Source of the DNA: Mycobacterium lentiflavum
GTDB taxonomy: Bacteria > Actinomycetota > Actinomycetes > Mycobacteriales > Mycobacteriaceae
Direction: 5' to 3'
Length of the DNA: 64,000 nucleotides
Assembly (NCBI RefSeq): GCF_022374895.2
Contig: NZ_CP092423.2
Span: 2,666,001 to 2,730,000 of the forward strand
Below, one piece after another: positions 21,431 through 29,337 of the stretch. A model generated the notes under the pieces. The model made no database searches. It was given only the letters and a program-made list of their open reading frames with translations, and was not told where the DNA came from. A program made the translations under genes and the position numbers. Every line of letters starts with the position of its first letter. Position 1 is the first letter of the stretch.

Positions 21431-22900
21431 GTGATCGTGGCGCCGGAGCCCGAGCGTCGCGTGCTGAACGGCCTGTCGGACATACGCGCGTTCTTTCACA
21501 CGAACAAGGTGCCGCTGTACTTCATCTCGCCGACTCCGTTCAATTTGCTCGGCGTTGACCGCTGGATACGAAACTTCTTCTACCTCACCTACTTTGACTC
21601 TTTCGAGGGCACCCATTCGCGCGTGTTCGTGCCCCGGCGACGCGACCGTCGTGATTTCGATTCGATGGACGAGGTGTGCAGTCACCTGCTGTCCGATCCA
21701 GAAACGCTGGACTTCATCGGGGGCAAAGGTCCCGGCGGCAAGTGTTGCTTTGTGATGATGAACGAGGAAATCCAGGGCCTCGCGCGACAGGCGGGTCTCG
21801 ACGTCATGCACCCGCCGATCGAGTTGCGCAATCGCCTGGGCTCCAAGATCGTCATGACGCGCCTGGCCAACGAGGCGGGCATACCGAGCGTGCCCAACAC
21901 GATCGGACGGGCCGGCTCCTACGACGAACTGCTGGCGCTCGCACAAGACGCCGGATTGGGAGACGACCTGGTCGTCTCGATCGCCTACGGCAACGCCGGC
22001 AGCGGGACGTTCTTTGTGCACGGTCAGCGTGACTGGGACGAGCACGGTGGCGACATGGTCGGCCAGGAACTCAAAGTCATGAAGCGCATCCGCAACGTCG
22101 AAGTCTGCCTCGAGGGCGCCGTGACCCGACATGGCACCGTGGTCGGCCCCGCAATGACGAGCCTCGTCGGCTATTCCGAGCTCACCCCCAGCCGGGGCAG
22201 CTGGTGTGGCAATGACATCTGGCACGAGGTGCTGCCGCCCGCCCAGACCCACGCCGCGCGAGAAATGGTGACAAAGCTGGGCGACGTCATGCGCCGCGAG
22301 GGTTACCTCGGCTACTTCGAGGTGGACCTGCTGCATGACCTCGACTCCGACGAGCTCTACCTCGGCGAGGTGAATCCGCGCCTGAGTGGCGCCAGTCCGA
22401 TGACCAACCTGACCACCGAGGCGTACGCCGACATGCCGCTGTTTCTCTTTCATCTGCTCGAGTACATGGACGTCGACTACGAGCTCGACATCGACGACAT
22501 CAACGCGCGCTGGGAGCGCGGCTACGGCGAGGACGAGGTCTGGGGCCAGGTGATCATCACGGAGACGTCGCCGGATCTGGAGATCTTCACCGCGACGCCA
22601 CGCACCGGGGTATGGCGCCTCGACGACGATGGCCGGGTCTCCTTTTCGCGAACCGCCAACGACTGGGCCACGCTGCTCGACGGCTCCGAGGCCTTTTACA
22701 TGCGCGTCGCAGCGCCCGGCGACTTACGGTCCGAGGGTGCCCAACTCGGCGTGCTCGTCACGCGCTCACACCTGCAGACCGACGACTATCAGCTCAGCGA
22801 CCGCTGCCAACGCTGGGTCAAGGGGATGAAGGCGAAGTTCGTCTCGACGCCCCTGACGCCGGCCGCGCCGATCGTCTCGCGGCTAGTCGCACGAGCGTGA
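21431..22900 (+). CDS. ATP-grasp domain protein (biotin carboxylase-like), start uncertain
   Basis: A 489-residue ATP-grasp enzyme, a fold that couples ATP to ligation of a carboxylate with an amine or thiol. The grasp region is recognisable from IVMTRLANEAGIPSVPNTIG, VVSIAYGNAGSGTFFV, and the metal-binding GYFEVDLLHD with YLGEVNPRLSGASPMTNL. The product is unknown. It ends in a GTGA overlap with a serine hydrolase, so the two are translationally coupled and probably act in one pathway. The GTG 21431 has only a weak ribosome site. A preferred-looking start lies 65 nt upstream in another frame (see findings), so the annotated N-terminus may be incomplete. Confidence 0.75.
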   Translation: MIVAPEPERRVLNGLSDIRAFFHTNKVPLYFISPTPFNLLGVDRWIRNFFYLTYFDSFEGTHSRVFVPRRRDRRDFDSMDEVCSHLLSDPETLDFIGGKGPGGKCCFVMMNEEIQGLARQAGLDVMHPPIELRNRLGSKIVMTRLANEAGIPSVPNTIGRAGSYDELLALAQDAGLGDDLVVSIAYGNAGSGTFFVHGQRDWDEHGGDMVGQELKVMKRIRNVEVCLEGAVTRHGTVVGPAMTSLVGYSELTPSRGSWCGNDIWHEVLPPAQTHAAREMVTKLGDVMRREGYLGYFEVDLLHDLDSDELYLGEVNPRLSGASPMTNLTTEAYADMPLFLFHLLEYMDVDYELDIDDINARWERGYGEDEVWGQVIITETSPDLEIFTATPRTGVWRLDDDGRVSFSRTANDWATLLDGSEAFYMRVAAPGDLRSEGAQLGVLVTRSHLQTDDYQLSDRCQRWVKGMKAKFVSTPLTPAAPIVSRLVARA

Positions 22901-24078
22901 GCCGCCCGGCCGATATTTCGCTGGACAATTGGCTGTCGCCGCCGTATGCGCATTGGTCGTTCCAGCACATCGACGACTTCGTGCCGACCGCGGTGATCCC
23001 GCGCGGCGACGGACCAGTTGCGGCGTTGCCCGCAGCCGGCGCACCGATCGCCGAGATTCCGGTGACCAGCACCGCGGGGACGGCCACCTCCGTGGGCGCG
23101 GTGATGGCCGGCACTGCCACCGACGGGTGGGCCGTCGCCCACCGCGGGTCGATCGTGGCCGAGGAGTACCTCGACGGCATGGGTGCCGAGACCCGGCACC
23201 TGCTGTTCTCGGTGAGCAAGTCGCTGGTGGGTGCGGTGGTAGGCGCGTTGCACGGCGCCGGTGCGATCGAGCTTGACGCGCCGGTCACGAAATACGTTTC
23301 TGCCCTTGAGAACTGCGGTTATGCCGGCGCGACGGTGCGCCACCTGCTCGACATGAGGTCGGGTATCGCATTCTCGGACAACTACCTTCACCCGACCGCG
23401 GAGATCCACGTTCTCGATCAGGCGATGGGATGGGCACCGACGAGCAGCCCGGACGTCCCGTCCACGCTGCGCGACTTCCTGCTGACCCTGCAGCAGAAGT
23501 CGCCGCACGGCGGCCCGTTCGAATATCGCTCGTGTGAAACCGACGTACTCGGTTGGATCTGCGAGGTGGCCGGCGGCCAGCGGATGCCCGGCCTGATGTC
23601 AGAGCTGGTGTGGAGCCGCATCGGCGCCCAATGCGATGCCACCATCGCCGTCGACACGGCCGGTACCGGATTCTTCGATGGCGGCATCAACGCCTGTTTG
23701 ACCGACATGATCCGGTTCGGGTCGCTGTTCTTGCACGACGGTGTCTCGTTGACCGGACAGACAGTGGTGCCGGCCGCCTGGATCGCCGACACCTTCGACG
23801 GCGGTCCGGACTCACGTGCAGCGTTTGCCGCCAGCCCCGACGACACCCAAATGCCCGGTGGCATGTACCGCAACCAAGTGTGGTTTCCCTACCCGGGCAA
23901 CAACATTGTGCTGTGCCAGGGAATGTGTGGCCAGATGATCTACGTCAACCGGGACGCTGAGCTGGTCGCCGCCAAGCTATCCACTCAGCCGGATGCCGGG
24001 GATCCGCAGATGCTGTGGGACACCCTGCACGCATTCGACGCGGTGGCAAGGGAATTGGCGGGAATCACGACCGAGTAG
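22897..24078 (+). CDS. Serine beta-lactamase-like hydrolase
   Basis: A 393-residue member of the class C beta-lactamase/penicillin-binding-protein-like esterase family. The SxxK nucleophile motif is S105-V-S-K108 in HLLFSVSKSL, and the second motif is Y210-R-S212 in FEYRSCETD. Members hydrolyse esters, amides or D-amino acid peptides; no signal peptide is seen, so it is probably cytoplasmic. GTG 22897 overlaps the ATP-grasp stop. The open frame extends upstream inside that gene to 22612, but the coupling and the homologous start favour 22897. Pairing of a ligase with a hydrolase suggests synthesis and processing of one small peptide-like product (inference). Confidence 0.82.
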   Translation: MSRPADISLDNWLSPPYAHWSFQHIDDFVPTAVIPRGDGPVAALPAAGAPIAEIPVTSTAGTATSVGAVMAGTATDGWAVAHRGSIVAEEYLDGMGAETRHLLFSVSKSLVGAVVGALHGAGAIELDAPVTKYVSALENCGYAGATVRHLLDMRSGIAFSDNYLHPTAEIHVLDQAMGWAPTSSPDVPSTLRDFLLTLQQKSPHGGPFEYRSCETDVLGWICEVAGGQRMPGLMSELVWSRIGAQCDATIAVDTAGTGFFDGGINACLTDMIRFGSLFLHDGVSLTGQTVVPAAWIADTFDGGPDSRAAFAASPDDTQMPGGMYRNQVWFPYPGNNIVLCQGMCGQMIYVNRDAELVAAKLSTQPDAGDPQMLWDTLHAFDAVARELAGITTE

Positions 24079-24092
24079 CCGGTGCTGCGTCG

Positions 24093-24683
24093 TCATTGAT
24101 TCGGCTGGTAGACCGTCGGCGGTCCGAAGCCCGGACCGGTAAGGCAGCTGGGGCCGTTCTGTTTGGTGCAATCCAATACCTGACCCGGAGGTGGTGTCGG
24201 CGTCGTCGTTCCGGTGCCCCGGACAGTGAAGTTGAGGCCAGTCGCGCTTCCGGCACTGGCGCAGGAGCCGTAGGCGGGCACGGTCATCAGTGGGTATTTC
24301 GGCCACGATGGATCGGTGGGGACCTCAACTTGCCACCGCCCGTCGGTCACCACTCCGCAGCCGGTGTCGTACCCACCCGGTGGCTTCGGACCGATCATCA
24401 CGTACATGCCGACGACGTCCTTTTGGGCAGAGCCCGACACGGTGAGTTTACCGTTCTTGAGCGGACCGAACGTGAGTCCGCTATCCGGCACTTTGGGCAA
24501 CGTGGTGGTCGTCGGCGCCGTGTTTGTCGGCAACGGCGGTTGCTTGTCGCTGCTGAGCAGATTGATGGACGGCGGGATCGCGGTGATAATGGCCGCACAC
24601 AGCGCGAAGAGTCCCGTTATCTTGGCCGCCGTCGCCACGGAGTCGCCCGGGCCGTTTCGTTGGTGCCTACCGATTCCAAACAT
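24093..24683 (-). CDS. Membrane-anchored extracytoplasmic protein, unknown function
   Basis: A 196-residue protein with a single hydrophobic segment at about residues 22-45 (KITGLFALCAAIITAIPPSI). A Pro/Thr-rich linker follows (TNTAPTTTTLPKVP), then a domain with three or four Cys residues (GCGVVTDGRWQVEVP, AYGSCASAGSATGL, DCTKQNGPSCL). Such a layout is typical of an actinobacterial surface protein with disulphides. I do not recognise the domain. ATG 24683 is preceded by GGAGG; the long upstream open frame to 25034 is antisense to other genes and rejected. Convergent with the serine hydrolase. Confidence 0.7.
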   Translation of the reverse strand: MFGIGRHQRNGPGDSVATAAKITGLFALCAAIITAIPPSINLLSSDKQPPLPTNTAPTTTTLPKVPDSGLTFGPLKNGKLTVSGSAQKDVVGMYVMIGPKPPGGYDTGCGVVTDGRWQVEVPTDPSWPKYPLMTVPAYGSCASAGSATGLNFTVRGTGTTTPTPPPGQVLDCTKQNGPSCLTGPGFGPPTVYQPNQ

Positions 24684-24870
24684 CGCTCTACCTCCAAACC
24701 GCAGATCCTGTTCGCGCACAACGACTTTCGGTATGCAGGCCGGACTGTGCGCACATAACGTTCTAGCTCTTGGCATCTTCGGTTTGAGAATTGTCACGCC
24801 AGAGCGGGCGCGACGGCACGAGTAGTTCACTACTCCATTGGTTGTTTGTCCTGGCATGCGGTGGCTTGCG

Positions 24871-25524
24871 TTAGTTGCCTCGCAGGGCCGCGGTGACCGA
24901 GGCATACATCGTGGACTTGATGGCGCCGAGGGTGCCGCGGTCTTTTCCGAGTAGTGGCTGCAGCCGGTTGACGGCGGCACTGACCAGCTCTTCGTCTGGG
25001 GCGGTGTCGTCGACGAGGCCGGCGGCCTGCGCATCGGGTCCGGGAAAACGGCGGCCAGTCGTCATGGCCGTCACCGCCGACTGCGGCGACAGTTTGGCTT
25101 GCACCAGTGCGGCCATGCCCGTGGTGAAGGGGATCTTGATGTCGACTTCGGGAAAGCAGTAGTAGCCGCGGTCGGATCGCATCACGCGGTAGTCGTGTGC
25201 GATGCCCAACATGGCGCCCGCGCCGAAGGCGTGGCCGTTGACCGCTGCGACCGTGGGCCGCGGAAAGGTAAGCAGGCGAGCAAGCAGACCCTGCACCGCG
25301 TCGACATACCAATCCGCGCGGGTGCTGTTCGCGGACAGCCAATCGAGGTCGAGACCGTTGGAGTAGAACTTGCCGGTTCCCACGGTAACCAGAGCCTCGG
25401 CATTGTTCTCGATGTCCGTCAGGCGAGAGTTGACCGTGTCGAGCCATTCTGGTGAGAAACGGTTTTCATCGTCGCCCAAGGTCAAAATGGCGATGGACCC
25501 GTCGCGTTCAACCGTCACGGTCAT
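24871..25524 (-). CDS. Enoyl-CoA hydratase/isomerase family protein
   Basis: A 217-residue crotonase-fold protein, shorter than the usual 250-260 residues. The oxyanion-hole region is VAAVNGHAFGAGAMLGIAHDYRVM, and the following FPEVDIKIPFTTGMAALVQ fits the small delta3,delta2-enoyl-CoA isomerase-like group. Probable role is in fatty acid beta-oxidation of unsaturated or unusual chains. It starts inside the end of the upstream TetR gene (17-nt overlap), so it is co-transcribed with and probably controlled by that regulator. Confidence 0.82.
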   Translation of the reverse strand: MTVTVERDGSIAILTLGDDENRFSPEWLDTVNSRLTDIENNAEALVTVGTGKFYSNGLDLDWLSANSTRADWYVDAVQGLLARLLTFPRPTVAAVNGHAFGAGAMLGIAHDYRVMRSDRGYYCFPEVDIKIPFTTGMAALVQAKLSPQSAVTAMTTGRRFPGPDAQAAGLVDDTAPDEELVSAAVNRLQPLLGKDRGTLGAIKSTMYASVTAALRGN

Positions 25525-26173
25525 GGTGTGCTCCCTTGTCTCTTTTGGTGGATGCCTTGATCGGGGGTGTCAGCGTCAGCACGGCACGCACGGCGACGTC
25601 GAGTCGTTGCAACGCCGAGCTGTCGGGCGGCTCCTGGCCGCGAATCACTAAGGCAGTAGGCAATTCGACAACGCAGGCGCGGATGGCGGCCACCGCGTAA
25701 CGGTCGCGTCTGTTCCACATGCGCTCGCTGAGCTCGATGAGCAAACCGCCCAGCTCGTGATCGAGTCGACGCAAATCATCGGCCAATTCACTGGGTAATT
25801 CCCCGGATTCGAAGAGGTCGTCCCGGTGCACCGCGAGCAGGAATCGGGCCGAGCAGGGGTCCTGGCTGAAGAAGGTCGCGGGGCACCGGGCAGCGGCGAC
25901 CACCGCGTCGGCAACCGGCTCCCGCGAGGTGCCCGACGACAACGCGTGCGCAACCGCCGTACGCTGGACGCTGAGATATCGCTTCGCGGCGCGCAGCCAC
26001 ACGTGACCCAGCAACCCTGCGCGGGAGCCAAATGCGTGATAGATCGCCCCATTCGATATCGACGTCGCCTCCGAAAGAGCGCGAATGGTGACGGCACGAG
26101 GTCCGGATTCTGCGGCCAGCCGCTCGGCCATATCCATCAACTGCGACAGATCGAGCACCCTGGGGCGAGGCAT
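25508..26173 (-). CDS. TetR-family regulator of the enoyl-CoA hydratase operon
   Basis: A 221-residue TetR regulator. The DNA-binding domain is at residues about 8-55 with ESGPRAVTIRALSEATSISN and GAIYHAFGSRAGLLGHVW as the helix-turn-helix. The rest is the ligand-binding domain, which has no recognisable specificity. ATG 26173 is chosen because the frame upstream (to 26812) runs through an operator and another gene. The perfect palindrome at 26183-26206 begins 9 nt before the ATG, which points to autorepression. Since there is little room for a ribosome site, the message may be leaderless. Confidence 0.9.
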   Translation of the reverse strand: MPRPRVLDLSQLMDMAERLAAESGPRAVTIRALSEATSISNGAIYHAFGSRAGLLGHVWLRAAKRYLSVQRTAVAHALSSGTSREPVADAVVAAARCPATFFSQDPCSARFLLAVHRDDLFESGELPSELADDLRRLDHELGGLLIELSERMWNRRDRYAVAAIRACVVELPTALVIRGQEPPDSSALQRLDVAVRAVLTLTPPIKASTKRDKGAHHDRDG

Positions 26174-26182
26174 GTCGACACC

Positions 26183-26206
26183 ATAACAGAGCAACCGCTC
26201 TGTTAT
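26183..26206. promoter_or_regulatory. Perfect palindromic operator of the adjacent TetR gene
   Basis: ATAACAGAGC (26183-26192) and GCTCTGTTAT (26197-26206) are exact reverse complements around a 4-nt spacer AACC. Size and symmetry are typical of TetR-family operators. It sits between the TetR start (26173, minus strand) and the divergent small gene (26312). Confidence 0.75.
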
Positions 26207-26311
26207 GTCACGCCCGACGACGTGAACGTGAAGTGTCTCCGGGGTGACGGTTCGGCATGACGTCTGGCGATTCGACGCGCCGGGGTGGGCGGCGCGGGCT
26301 ATGAATCTACG

Positions 26312-26611
26312 GTGAGCACCCACCATGTGAACCTGACCCCGCAGGAAAGCACGTTGATCGGCGAGAGTCATCCCGAGGCTCTCCAGCGCATGGACGAGCA
26401 GTCGCTGAAGGACTTGCAGACCCGGCTCAGGCAAGCGCGGGAGAAGAACTTCAGCTTGTTGCGGCGTCAGGGTGCGGCTCGGGTAGCGGCCGAAGGCGCC
26501 CGCGGCGCCGCGCAGCCGGCCAACGAAAAGCGCGGCGAAAAGGTGGAGATCTTCGACGAGGCGCTGGCTCGGGTGAGCGAGCGCCTTGATGCCATTGGCG
26601 ACACGCAATAG
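26312..26611 (+). CDS. Conserved hypothetical small helical protein
   Basis: A 99-residue charged protein with no signal or membrane segment, predicted mostly helical (ALQRMDEQSLKDLQTRLRQA then REKNFSLLRRQGAARVAAEG). The codon-position GC bias looks like real coding sequence. GTG 26312 begins VSTHHVNLTPQES; an in-frame GTG at 26285 would add 9 residues. Function unknown. It is divergent from the TetR gene and could share its operator region. Confidence 0.6.
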   Translation: MSTHHVNLTPQESTLIGESHPEALQRMDEQSLKDLQTRLRQAREKNFSLLRRQGAARVAAEGARGAAQPANEKRGEKVEIFDEALARVSERLDAIGDTQ

Positions 26612-26689
26612 CAATAGCGCTGGCCCGGGAAGGCCGGCAGCAGCATGCGCGTTGAAAGGCAAAGCGCTGCGCTGCCTTAGGAGACCTCG

Positions 26690-27451
26690 ATGGGACTGCT
26701 CGACCACAAGACCGCTGTCGTTACCGGTGCCAACTCGGGTATCGGCCTGGCCACCGCCGAGCGCTTCATAGCCGAAGGTGTGGACCGAGTGTTCATCACG
26801 GGTCGGCGCCAACCCGAATTAGACTCCGCGGCAATGCAACTGGGCTCTCGAGCAATCGCCGTGTGCGGCGACGTCGGAAGGCCGGAGGACCTCGACCGCC
26901 TCTACGGCAAGGTCGAGGAGGCTGGCAAGGGTCTGGACATCGTCATGGCCAACGCCGGCGCCACCAGGGTCTCCCGCCTGGGTGAGATCACCGATGACGA
27001 TCTCGACACGCTGTTGACGACGAACGTCAAAGGCGTCGTCTACACGGTCCAAAAGGCGCTGCCGCTGCTCAATGACAACGCGTCGATCATTTTGACCGGG
27101 TCCACCACCGCCGACCGCGGCCGCCCCGGGCTCAGCATCTACGCCGCCACCAAGGCAGCCTTACGGTCATTTGCCCGCACCTGGGCCAGCGAACTCGCCG
27201 ACCGCAACATTCGCGTCAACGTCGTCGTTGCCGGCTCCACCGCCACCCCGGGCAGCGACGCACTGGCGGCGCAAACCAATCCGAACGCGTCGATCGAAGA
27301 GTTTCGCGCCGGTCGTGTCGCAACGATCCCGTTGGGACGGTTCGCCGACCCCGTCGAAATCGCCCACGCCGCGGTATTTCTCGCCAGCGATCTCTCCAGC
27401 TTCACGACCGGGTCGACGCTCACCGCAGACGGCGGATTCAACCAAGTCTGA
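26690..27451 (+). CDS. Short-chain dehydrogenase/reductase
   Basis: A 253-residue classical SDR. The NAD(P)-binding loop is VTGANSGIGLATAERF, the structural motif is VMANAGATR, and the catalytic residues are Ser in ILTGSTTADRG and the YxxxK pair in SIYAATKAALRSFARTWA. The C-terminal LTADGGFNQV is family-typical. AGGAG lies a few nt upstream of ATG 26690. The fold is sure but the substrate is not. Two TetR genes of the kind that often control such oxidoreductases follow on the other strand. Confidence 0.88.
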   Translation: MGLLDHKTAVVTGANSGIGLATAERFIAEGVDRVFITGRRQPELDSAAMQLGSRAIAVCGDVGRPEDLDRLYGKVEEAGKGLDIVMANAGATRVSRLGEITDDDLDTLLTTNVKGVVYTVQKALPLLNDNASIILTGSTTADRGRPGLSIYAATKAALRSFARTWASELADRNIRVNVVVAGSTATPGSDALAAQTNPNASIEEFRAGRVATIPLGRFADPVEIAHAAVFLASDLSSFTTGSTLTADGGFNQV

Positions 27452-27534
27452 CGACAAGGACTCCCGGGTGTGCTTCTTCACAGGTAAAGTCGGCGCGAGT
27501 GGATATGACGGTTCGGCGTGGCATCCGGCGATTC

Positions 27535-27559
27535 GTTGCACCGGTGTGCCCGGTGCAAC
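27535..27559. terminator. Strong hairpin between convergent genes
   Basis: GTTGCACCGG (27535-27544) and CCGGTGCAAC (27550-27559) form a perfect 10-bp stem with a 5-nt loop. It lies in the 145-nt gap between the converging SDR and TetR genes. No U tract follows, which is common for mycobacterial terminators. A bidirectional terminator is the simplest reading. Confidence 0.5.
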
Positions 27560-27596
27560 TCTAAACCGGTTGTCGCATAACGGATTTCGCACTCCG

Positions 27597-28259
27597 TCAG
27601 GCGCTGAGCGTGCCCCGCGGCGTCTTTTCGCCTTTCGGCGTGGTCGGGTCGCGGTGTAGGCCACCGAGGAGCTTGAATAGGACCGGCTCGATCTCGGTGA
27701 CCGCTTGGGCGGGATCCTCGGCGGCGGCGATGATGGGCCCCGTCTTCTCAAGCAGGACGTAGAGCAGCTCGGCGGCCACACCGACCGGCACCGATGCCAT
27801 TTCACCGGCCTTGATGAGCTCGGTGAGCACCGCGCGGAGCAGTGGCAGCGCCATTTCCTCGTCGAGTGCTTGTTGGCGGTCCCAGCCCAGCGCGCCGGGC
27901 GACTCACGCAGCAACATCCGCAACACGTCGTCCTCGGCATAACACCGCAGCACCGCGCGGATTCCGTCCATCGCCTGCTCCCATGGCCTGGCGTCATCCG
28001 GCATGGACTCGAGGGCGGCTGGCAGTACGGCCTGCATGATGGCGGCCTGGCTGGCCCGGAAGACTTCGGCGAAGATCGCCTGCTTGTCCTGAAAGTGGTG
28101 GTAGACGGCGCCCTTGCTGGATTGCGATGCGCGTGCGATCTCGTCGACCGAGGTCGCTTCGAAGCCTTTGGCGACAAAGAGGTCCCGGGCCGCGTCGAGT
28201 ACTGCGGTCCGGGTGAGCTCCGCCTGCATCTCGCGGCGGTTCGCTCTGCCATGCCCCAT
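27597..28259 (-). CDS. TetR-family regulator, copy 1 of a tandem pair
   Basis: A 220-residue TetR protein. Helix-turn-helix region: ATSVDEIARASQSSKGAVYH followed by HFQDKQAIFAEVF (residues about 28-62). It is almost identical to the next gene upstream. Residues 1-90 differ at only two positions (His3/Tyr and Glu10/Lys). The ligand-binding domain carries clustered changes (AMDGIRAVLRCYAEDDVLRM against ALLSISAVLRCYIEDDVARM) and the last 15-20 residues are unrelated. ATG 28259 corresponds to the ATG of copy 2. Target genes are probably shared, but the signals may differ. Confidence 0.9.
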   Translation of the reverse strand: MGHGRANRREMQAELTRTAVLDAARDLFVAKGFEATSVDEIARASQSSKGAVYHHFQDKQAIFAEVFRASQAAIMQAVLPAALESMPDDARPWEQAMDGIRAVLRCYAEDDVLRMLLRESPGALGWDRQQALDEEMALPLLRAVLTELIKAGEMASVPVGVAAELLYVLLEKTGPIIAAAEDPAQAVTEIEPVLFKLLGGLHRDPTTPKGEKTPRGTLSA

Positions 28260-29051
28260 TAACCAGAGCGTAACCACCGACTCATAGTCGGTATGCAATA
28301 TGACTCGCAGCTTCCCGCCCTGTGGCCGATGCTATGGATGGTGTCGATGCCTAGTGTCCGCGGCGCCGGAGCGATCTCGTCACGTGGGATCGTGTGGTCG
28401 CGCGAAACCCAATCGCGTGCTTTTGTCTTTTGGCGCCGGGTCGCGGCGCAGGCCACTGAGCAGCTTGAATAGGACCGGCTCGATCTCGGTGACCGCTTGG
28501 GCGGGATCCTCGGCGGCGGCGATGATGGGCCCCGTCTTGCTAAGCAGGGCGTAGAGCAGCTCGGCGGCCACGCCCACCGGTATCGGCGCCACTTCACCGG
28601 CCTTGATGAGCTCGGTGAGCACCGCGCGGAGCAGTGGCAGCGCCATTTCCTCGTCGAGTGCTTGTTTGCGGTCCCAGCCCAGGGCGCCGGGCGACTCACG
28701 CAGCAACATCCGTGCCACGTCGTCCTCGATGTAACACCGCAGCACGGCGCTGATCGAAAGCAACGCCTGCTCCCAGGGGCCGGCGTCATCCGGCATGGAC
28801 TCGAGGGCGGCTGGCAGTACGGCCTGCATGATGGCGGCCTGGCTGGCCCGGAAGACTTCGGCGAAGATCGCCTGCTTGTCCTGAAAGTGGTGGTAGACGG
28901 CGCCCTTGCTGGATTGCGATGCGCGTGCGATCTCGTCGACCGAGGTCGCTTCGAAGCCTTTGGCGACAAAGAGGTCCCGGGCCGCGTCGAGTACTGCGGT
29001 CCGGGTGAGCTCCGCCTGCATCTTGCGGCGGTTCGCTCTGCCATACCCCAT
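27660..29051. repeat. Tandem duplication, unit about 792 bp
   Basis: The segment 27660-28259 is repeated at about 28452-29051 with long stretches of identical bases. Examples are around 27676-27745 against 28467-28536 and 28010-28240 against 28800-29032. The offset is about 791-792 bp throughout. No transposase or flanking inverted repeats are seen, so this looks like a simple recombination-driven duplication. Confidence 0.85.
28380..29051 (-). CDS. TetR-family regulator, copy 2 of a tandem pair
   Basis: A 223-residue paralogue of the preceding regulator with the same DNA-recognition helix. The C-terminus differs (ends DKSTRLGFARPHDPT), probably because the duplication boundary falls near position 28440. 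It is divergent from the coiled-coil/P450 genes. The iterated operator at 29279-29327 lies in the 286-nt gap between them, so this protein is the best candidate to repress both directions. ATG 29051 is chosen; an in-frame TTG lies at 29057. Confidence 0.9.
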   Translation of the reverse strand: MGYGRANRRKMQAELTRTAVLDAARDLFVAKGFEATSVDEIARASQSSKGAVYHHFQDKQAIFAEVFRASQAAIMQAVLPAALESMPDDAGPWEQALLSISAVLRCYIEDDVARMLLRESPGALGWDRKQALDEEMALPLLRAVLTELIKAGEVAPIPVGVAAELLYALLSKTGPIIAAAEDPAQAVTEIEPVLFKLLSGLRRDPAPKDKSTRLGFARPHDPT

Positions 29052-29278
29052 TGACAAGAGCGTAGCCAGGTGCGTGGCGGTGGGGACCAGACTCTGGGTA
29101 TGTCAACGTGTTCCTCAAAGCGAAGACGGTTTGACGAGCGCCTGGAACGGGCGAACCGCACGACCGATCGCCGTCGCGCGGTAATCGCGGAGACGCCGCT
29201 CAACTAACTTTCAGCTTCCCGTCACACGGTTCCTATCGGCTATTCACAAGCGTTGTTAACAATGTGGACGAACCGACC

Positions 29279-29327
29279 TTCAGTTTGTAGAAGACTTTCA
29301 GTCTGTAGCAGACTCTCAGTCTGCTAC
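29279..29327. promoter_or_regulatory. Iterated palindromic operator
   Basis: Two 18-bp direct repeats, TTCAGTTTGTAGAAGACT (29279-29296) and TTCAGTCTGTAGCAGACT (29297-29314), are followed by a third partial copy. Within them GTAGCAGACT (29305-29314) and AGTCTGCTAC (29318-29327) form a perfect inverted repeat with a 3-nt spacer. A second palindrome, AGTCTG-TAG-CAGACT, overlaps at 29300-29314. It lies 11 nt before the coiled-coil gene start and faces the TetR pair. Confidence 0.7.
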
Positions 29328-29337
29328 GCTGCTCACT

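Noticed and set aside
22612..22896. Upstream extension of the serine hydrolase
   Set aside because: Overlaps the end of the ATP-grasp gene in another frame and is Arg-rich; the GTG overlap start at 22897 fits operon coupling.
24684..25034. N-terminal extension of the anchored protein to 25034
   Set aside because: It would run antisense through the enoyl-CoA hydratase gene; the ATG at 24683 has a good ribosome site and a proper membrane segment follows.
27660..29051. Duplicated TetR segment considered as a mobile element
   Set aside because: No transposase, no terminal inverted repeats and no target-site duplication visible; a simple tandem duplication explains it.
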